DNA of 35,556 nt. It comes from an uncultured Eubacterium sp. GTDB lineage: Bacteria; Bacillota; Clostridia; Lachnospirales; Lachnospiraceae. This document shows, piece by piece, positions 31,510-35,556 of this stretch. The position numbers were made by a program, and so were the translations under genes. Each line of letters opens with the position of its first letter. Within the stretch, counting starts at the first letter, position 1. Where the stretch lies: contig CAMUML010000043.1 in NCBI GenBank assembly GCA_947089855.1, positions 1 to 35,556 on the forward strand, read 5' to 3'. Below the pieces are notes generated by a model. That model was not told the DNA's origin. It saw only the letters and a program-made list of their open reading frames with translations, and searched no databases.

Positions 31510-32685
31510 ATGAACCAATTCAAACAATGGCAAAAAAAGCTCTTTACGCTCCTGCTTGCTGTCTGTATGCTGATCGCCCCACCCTGCACCATTTTGCAGG
31601 CTGCCGCTGAAAAACCGTCTGCATGTTATGTAGCGTTTGGCGACAGTATTGCTGCTGGGTATGGGCTTGCGGGTTATTCCAGCGGGCAGGGCAGCGCCCC
31701 GGCGGACAGCTATCAGGCATTGCTTGCTGATTTTTTGCATACTACATCCCGCAATTATGCAGTAACTGGAGACGACAGCAGCCGATGTATGGAACTGCTT
31801 GCTTCCGGCGCCGCTGACAGCGATCTATCGCATGCGGATATTATTACGCTCTCTATCGGCTCCAATGACCTGCTCCTGCCTTTTTTGCAGATCGTAATGG
31901 ATTACTACCAGATTGACCCTGCGGACATTGATGGATCCATGTTTGCAGACGGCATCCAAATGCCGCAAATAGGGCAGGCGGAACTGGTAAAATATTACCA
32001 GCAGTCGGAAGCGCTGATCGCAGATCTGAAAAACAACGCCACACTCCATACACAGGCAGCTGCATTTGAGGAGAAGCTGCAAACCATTATTTCTACACTG
32101 CGTCAAAAAGCGCCTGGGGCTGAAATTTATGTGACAAATATTTACAATCCTTTCCATTCCATCCCGTTGCTTGGCGAAATGGCGGAAACCTATATTTCGG
32201 AAATAAACCAGGCTTTTTCGGTGGACCATCCGGAATATACCCTGGTAGACGTACATACGCCTTTTAACCAGAAAGAACTTACCAATATCCATTTAAACCT
32301 TTCTGACCTTTCCAATATCAGCATTGACCCGCATCCTTCTGTGGAAGGGCATAAGGTGATCGCAAATAGCCTGGTTGACGCGCTAAAAAAAGCCCATACT
32401 CCAAAAGCCGCCTCTATCCTATCAATTTCCTCCAGCAGCAAGTATAAGCTGGCCGTAAAACTGCAGTATGGAAAAGACGCTGATGGCTGCGAAATCCAGT
32501 TTGCGGCATCAAAAAAAGGATCTTACCAGACATTGGCTTCTTCCTCGAAGAAAACATTCCGGTCCAATTCCGGGAAATTAAAAAAAGGAAAAACTTATTA
32601 TTTCAAAGTACGCAGTTTTAATAACAAAAACGGCGTTACCTATTATGGAAAACTATCCAAAGCCAAAGCTTTCAAAATAAAATAG
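31510..32685 (+). CDS. Secreted SGNH/GDSL-type hydrolase
   Basis: A 391-residue protein. Residues 1-32 are a signal peptide (basic start, hydrophobic LFTLLLAVCMLIAPP, cleavage near LQAAA). Block I FGDSIAAGYG carries the nucleophile Ser46; LSIGSNDLLL is block III; DPHPSVEGH supplies the catalytic Asp/His. The C-terminal region of about 90 residues (VKLQYGKDADGCEIQFA, then KKGKTYYFKVRSF) looks like a fibronectin-III-like module. Likely an extracellular esterase or lipase, perhaps acting on acetylated glycans. GAGGAGG precedes the ATG. Confidence 0.9.
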   Translation: MNQFKQWQKKLFTLLLAVCMLIAPPCTILQAAAEKPSACYVAFGDSIAAGYGLAGYSSGQGSAPADSYQALLADFLHTTSRNYAVTGDDSSRCMELLASGAADSDLSHADIITLSIGSNDLLLPFLQIVMDYYQIDPADIDGSMFADGIQMPQIGQAELVKYYQQSEALIADLKNNATLHTQAAAFEEKLQTIISTLRQKAPGAEIYVTNIYNPFHSIPLLGEMAETYISEINQAFSVDHPEYTLVDVHTPFNQKELTNIHLNLSDLSNISIDPHPSVEGHKVIANSLVDALKKAHTPKAASILSISSSSKYKLAVKLQYGKDADGCEIQFAASKKGSYQTLASSSKKTFRSNSGKLKKGKTYYFKVRSFNNKNGVTYYGKLSKAKAFKIK

Positions 32686-32748
32686 CCTTGTACCAGGAAG
32701 CCTAAAACGGAAACCAATACCAAATCTGCAAAAGGAGCCCAGTTTACC

Positions 32749-34584
32749 ATGCATCTGACTATGTACCAAAAATATGACCAGGACTGCCAGGCACAATTAA
32801 ATGGCATCGCCGCCAGCTGCCGCCGGATTTCTTTTTGGCGGGGCATTTTGTTCCTGGCCGCTGCCATCTTCGCTTATCTGGCTTATAAAACGATGGACGG
32901 GATATTTTGCATACCGGCTGCAGCAGCCCTGGCCGTTTTTGTGCTTTTGATCCAAAAACACCAATCCTATAAAAAAACGCAACGTTTCCTCCACGGCTTC
33001 CAGGCTTCCGCAAAGGATTATATGGCACGGTCCGACGGCCAGTGGCAGTGTTTTCCAAACAACGGTGCGCAGTATCTGCCTGAAAAAAGCGGAATAGAAG
33101 CAGATCTGGACTTATTTGGCCCAAACTCGCTGTACCAATATATTTGCACCGCTTCTTCGGTCTATGGGCAGGACTGCCTCGCCCGCTGGCTAAAGGATCC
33201 TGGCTGGGATATAGCGGAAATTCAAAACCGCCAGCAGGCAACCGCAGAACTTGCCAAAAAAACAGCGTTTACGGCCAATTTTGAAGCGGCAGCCAGGCAA
33301 TTGCGGGATATACCATATGAAGACGCCCAAAAATCACTCGAACATTTTTTTGCTATTTTAGAAGATCCGAACCGGAATACTGGCCAAGGCCGCAGCGGTG
33401 CCAAAACCGCCCTGCATACAGCCGGGCATCTCTTAATCTGGCTGTTTCCTGCACTTACCCTGGCCTGCTTATGTTTTGTTATATTGGGCCTTTTTGCCCA
33501 AGCCGCTGTTTCTGGTTTTATGCTGCTGGCAACCCTACAGCTGTCTGCCGCATTTATCTGTTATTCCAAAAACAACCAGATACTGGCCCCCATTTATCAA
33601 ATGGAAAAAACCATTGCCCCATACCGCCAATTAATCGGGTATATGGAACAGGAGGCATTCCAAAGCCCCTATTTACAGAAGCTGCGCCAAAGCCTTGGCC
33701 AGGAAGCAAATACTGCCTTGCAAGAACTGGAAGCCCTTGCAGGCTCAGTAGTGCAGCGCCGCAACCTGTACGCTTTTATCCTTTACAACAGCCTGTTTTT
33801 ACATGATTTTCATTGTATGGAACGCTACGCAGCTTGGAAAGCTAAATATAAACGCCAAGTACGTACCTGGCTTATGGCAATTGGAGAAATCGAGGCGCTT
33901 ATCAGCCTAGGCGTAATTGCCCATACCAAAGAAACCCATACGATACCGGTTATTGAACACGCAAGACAGCCAAAATTACGCGCTGCCTGCCTAAAGCACC
34001 CGCTGCTACCAGAGCCACAGGCAGTGGGAAATGATTTTACATGCACCAGCCGCACCTGTATTATCACCGGCTCCAATATGTCTGGGAAAACTACTTTTCT
34101 GCGCAGTATCGGCGTAAACCTGGCCCTGGCATATGCCGGGGGATTCTGCACCGCCCAAAGCTTAACCGTTTCACGGATGGAGCTGTGTACTTCCATGCGG
34201 ATCGAAGACAATGTCAGTGCCGGCATTTCCACTTTCTATGCCGAATTGCTGCGGATCAAACACATCATTGAATGCAGCAAAGGCCACAAACCGATGATCG
34301 CGCTGATTGATGAGATTTATAAAGGTACAAATTCCAAAGACCGCATTGCTGCTGCGAAGGAAACCATCCGCAAGCTTTCGCGCCCTTCGGTCCTTACATT
34401 TTTAACCACACATGATTTTGAATTGTGCAGCCTGGAAAATGAAGAAGCGGCAAATGCTACGAACTACTATTTTACAGAACATTATAATGGACATGAGATT
34501 TTATTTGACTATAAAATCCACAAAGGCCAGTGTACAACTACAAACGCACAATACTTGCTGCGGATGGCAGGTATCCTACCATAG
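32749..34584 (+). CDS. Membrane-anchored MutS-like ATPase
   Basis: A 611-residue protein. Two hydrophobic helices occur at about 28-62 and another pair at about 225-265, which true mismatch-repair MutS lacks. The C-terminal domain is a MutS domain V ATPase: ITGSNMSGKTTFLRSIG (Walker A near 441-449), SMRIEDNVSAGISTFYAEL (signature), MIALIDEIYKGTNSKDR (Walker B) and LTTHD. The N-terminal mismatch-recognition domain is absent. A mismatch-repair role is therefore doubtful. AAGGAG precedes the ATG. The next gene follows after 22 bases. Confidence 0.87.
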   Translation: MHLTMYQKYDQDCQAQLNGIAASCRRISFWRGILFLAAAIFAYLAYKTMDGIFCIPAAAALAVFVLLIQKHQSYKKTQRFLHGFQASAKDYMARSDGQWQCFPNNGAQYLPEKSGIEADLDLFGPNSLYQYICTASSVYGQDCLARWLKDPGWDIAEIQNRQQATAELAKKTAFTANFEAAARQLRDIPYEDAQKSLEHFFAILEDPNRNTGQGRSGAKTALHTAGHLLIWLFPALTLACLCFVILGLFAQAAVSGFMLLATLQLSAAFICYSKNNQILAPIYQMEKTIAPYRQLIGYMEQEAFQSPYLQKLRQSLGQEANTALQELEALAGSVVQRRNLYAFILYNSLFLHDFHCMERYAAWKAKYKRQVRTWLMAIGEIEALISLGVIAHTKETHTIPVIEHARQPKLRAACLKHPLLPEPQAVGNDFTCTSRTCIITGSNMSGKTTFLRSIGVNLALAYAGGFCTAQSLTVSRMELCTSMRIEDNVSAGISTFYAELLRIKHIIECSKGHKPMIALIDEIYKGTNSKDRIAAAKETIRKLSRPSVLTFLTTHDFELCSLENEEAANATNYYFTEHYNGHEILFDYKIHKGQCTTTNAQYLLRMAGILP

Positions 34585-34606
34585 CACTATATGAAAGGGG
34601 ATCGGA

Positions 34607-34939
34607 ATGATGGAAATATTAAAAAATATCAAAAAATCAGAAATCGTCACATTAAAAGACGAGCTTCCTTATCAGGAAGGGCAGGTAATAAGCAAAACGC
34701 TTGTACAAAACGCTGCCGTGAGCATTACTTTATTTTCCTTTTGGAAAGGGGAAGAAATCAGCACGCATGAATCCGGCGGGGACGCTTTTGTGACATGCCT
34801 GGACGGCGTGGGAAGCATTACGGTCGACGAGGTGAAATATGAGCTTTGCGAAGGGCAGTCTATTGTTATGCCGGCCAGGCATCCACATGCTGTATGTGGA
34901 AAAGAAAATTTTAAGATGCTTTTAGTTGTGGTGTTTTAG
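34607..34939 (+). CDS. Small cupin-domain protein
   Basis: A 110-residue single cupin. Motif 1 is degenerate (WKGEEISTHESGGDAFVTCL), with one His and no HxH pair; motif 2 contains MPARHPHAVCG. The family binds metals or small ligands. GAAAGGGG precedes the ATG. It is close behind the MutS-like gene and may be co-transcribed. Its ligand is unknown. The following 34940-35009 shows no gene. Confidence 0.85.
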   Translation: MMEILKNIKKSEIVTLKDELPYQEGQVISKTLVQNAAVSITLFSFWKGEEISTHESGGDAFVTCLDGVGSITVDEVKYELCEGQSIVMPARHPHAVCGKENFKMLLVVVF

Positions 34940-35009
34940 TTAAAATGCGTTGATTGCCCGGACGCGGGAAGATGGAGCAAAAAGGCCTCTTTCACACATC
35001 ATTTATGCC

Positions 35010-35556
35010 CTAACAAACCACCCTTTTTAGTTCCTCTAACCCAGTCCGGTAAGATGCATCTACTTCCTGATAGAGTTCTTTATAAAACCTGGCTGCTGCT
35101 TCCTGCCTTTCCTTTGCGAGTTGTTTCCCTTTTTGCGTGTAAAATTTGTCGTAGATATGTTCTAATTTATACTTATACTCCTGAAAAAAAGAAGGGTTGG
35201 TATCCCCTGTGCCATCAGAAACCTGCCCGTCTGGCTGCAAGGAATACAATGGTTCCCCAACGGCGCCTTCATAAAGGAGTGTACGGGCCATTCCAATGGC
35301 GCCCGTTACCTCTAGCTTATCGGCATCAAACAAAATCTTGGCCTCTATGCTCTGAGGCTGGCAGTTTGTACGGAACCGGTGCGCCTCTATACAGCTTTTT
35401 ACACATTCTGCAAAATGGTGCCCAAAACCGTGGCTGGTTAAAAACTGATATGCTTTTTCTGCCCCCGCCATTGCATGGCAGACTTTCGGATTTTCAAACT
35501 GCTCCCTCCTAGTATAATAATGATATAGCCACAAGAGCTATAGAGTTAATAAGTTA
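35010..35556 (-). pseudogene. HD-domain phosphohydrolase, partial and apparently frameshifted
   Basis: The frame ending at 35010 has 174 residues from a TTG at 35534, with FENPKVCHAMAGAEKAYQFL, SCIEAHRF and FDADKLEVTGAIG, typical of the C-terminal two thirds of YedJ-type HD hydrolases. A stop lies just upstream in this frame. In the neighbouring frame up to the window edge the sequence reads NSIALVAISLLY, which fits the helix before the catalytic HD pair. The LLHDIG motif expected between them is missing, so a small deletion appears to have removed the HD pair. The 5' end lies outside the window. Confidence 0.65.

Noticed and set aside
1-35556. CRISPR array
   Set aside because: The repeats are dispersed palindromic elements with terminal duplications, not regularly spaced direct repeats, and no cas gene is present.

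Overview
The window looks like a chromosomal accessory region from a low-to-mid GC Firmicute, most likely a gut Clostridia/Lachnospiraceae-type bacterium. The grounds are strong Shine-Dalgarno sites, sigma-A type promoters, EpsG-type polymerase and LicD genes, a degraded ISLre2-family transposase, a DIP1984-family gene and several Uma2 genes. This is inference from gene content; no marker gene fixes the species.

Layout: 1-1492 holds repeats and a Uma2-family gene. 1493-3985 is a TetR regulator plus ABC ATPase and permease (plus strand), with a palindromic element between ATPase and permease. 3997-22928 is one long minus-strand surface-polysaccharide cluster. Read in its transcription direction it encodes an XRE regulator, a Wzz-like co-polymerase, four GT4-type glycosyltransferases, an EpsG-type polymerase, a Wzx flippase, a LicD transferase, another glycosyltransferase, an acetyltransferase, heptose and 6-deoxyheptose sugar-nucleotide genes (HddA-like kinase, reductase, a GMD-like dehydratase broken by an amber codon, GmhA), and CapE/CapF for a 6-deoxy-amino-sugar nucleotide. 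I see no initiating phosphoglycosyl transferase, CapG, GmhB or HddC in the window. 23851-25954 has a DUF262 protein, a small winged-helix protein and a DIP1984 protein. 26093-28998 has two tRNA-Leu genes and a small tRNA-bounded island with a tyrosine recombinase and a toxin-antitoxin pair. 29294-30827 has gene fragments, a ParE/Phd-type toxin-antitoxin pair and a degraded ISLre2 element. 30897-35556 has a second Uma2 gene, a secreted SGNH hydrolase, a membrane MutS-like protein, a cupin and a broken HD-domain gene.

Two features stand out. First, four genes of the polysaccharide cluster carry G9 or G10 tracts inside their reading frames (acetyltransferase, one glycosyltransferase, LicD and a glycosyltransferase with a duplicated C-terminal domain). 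Three are at G9 and in frame; LicD is at G10 and out of frame, and G9 would restore it. This is the signature of a slipped-strand phase-variable polysaccharide locus, with 9 as the common ON length. In the duplicated-domain enzyme the tract lies in the linker, so slippage would switch between a one-donor-domain and a two-donor-domain protein.

Second, a family of small structured mobile elements (144 bp and about 175 bp forms) shares termini (GTTACTATTCAC) and a 14-base core, and folds into three hairpins whose arms differ in sequence but keep pairing. Three copies are flanked by perfect 8-bp target duplications and one by a 7/8 match. One copy interrupts a PIN-domain toxin gene, and removing it restores the frame exactly. 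Two nearly identical inverted copies bracket 14 kb of the polysaccharide cluster. Other nested palindromic elements (a 93-100 bp TATACT-ended family, a 158-bp palindrome, a 113-bp insert) show repeated invasion of the region.
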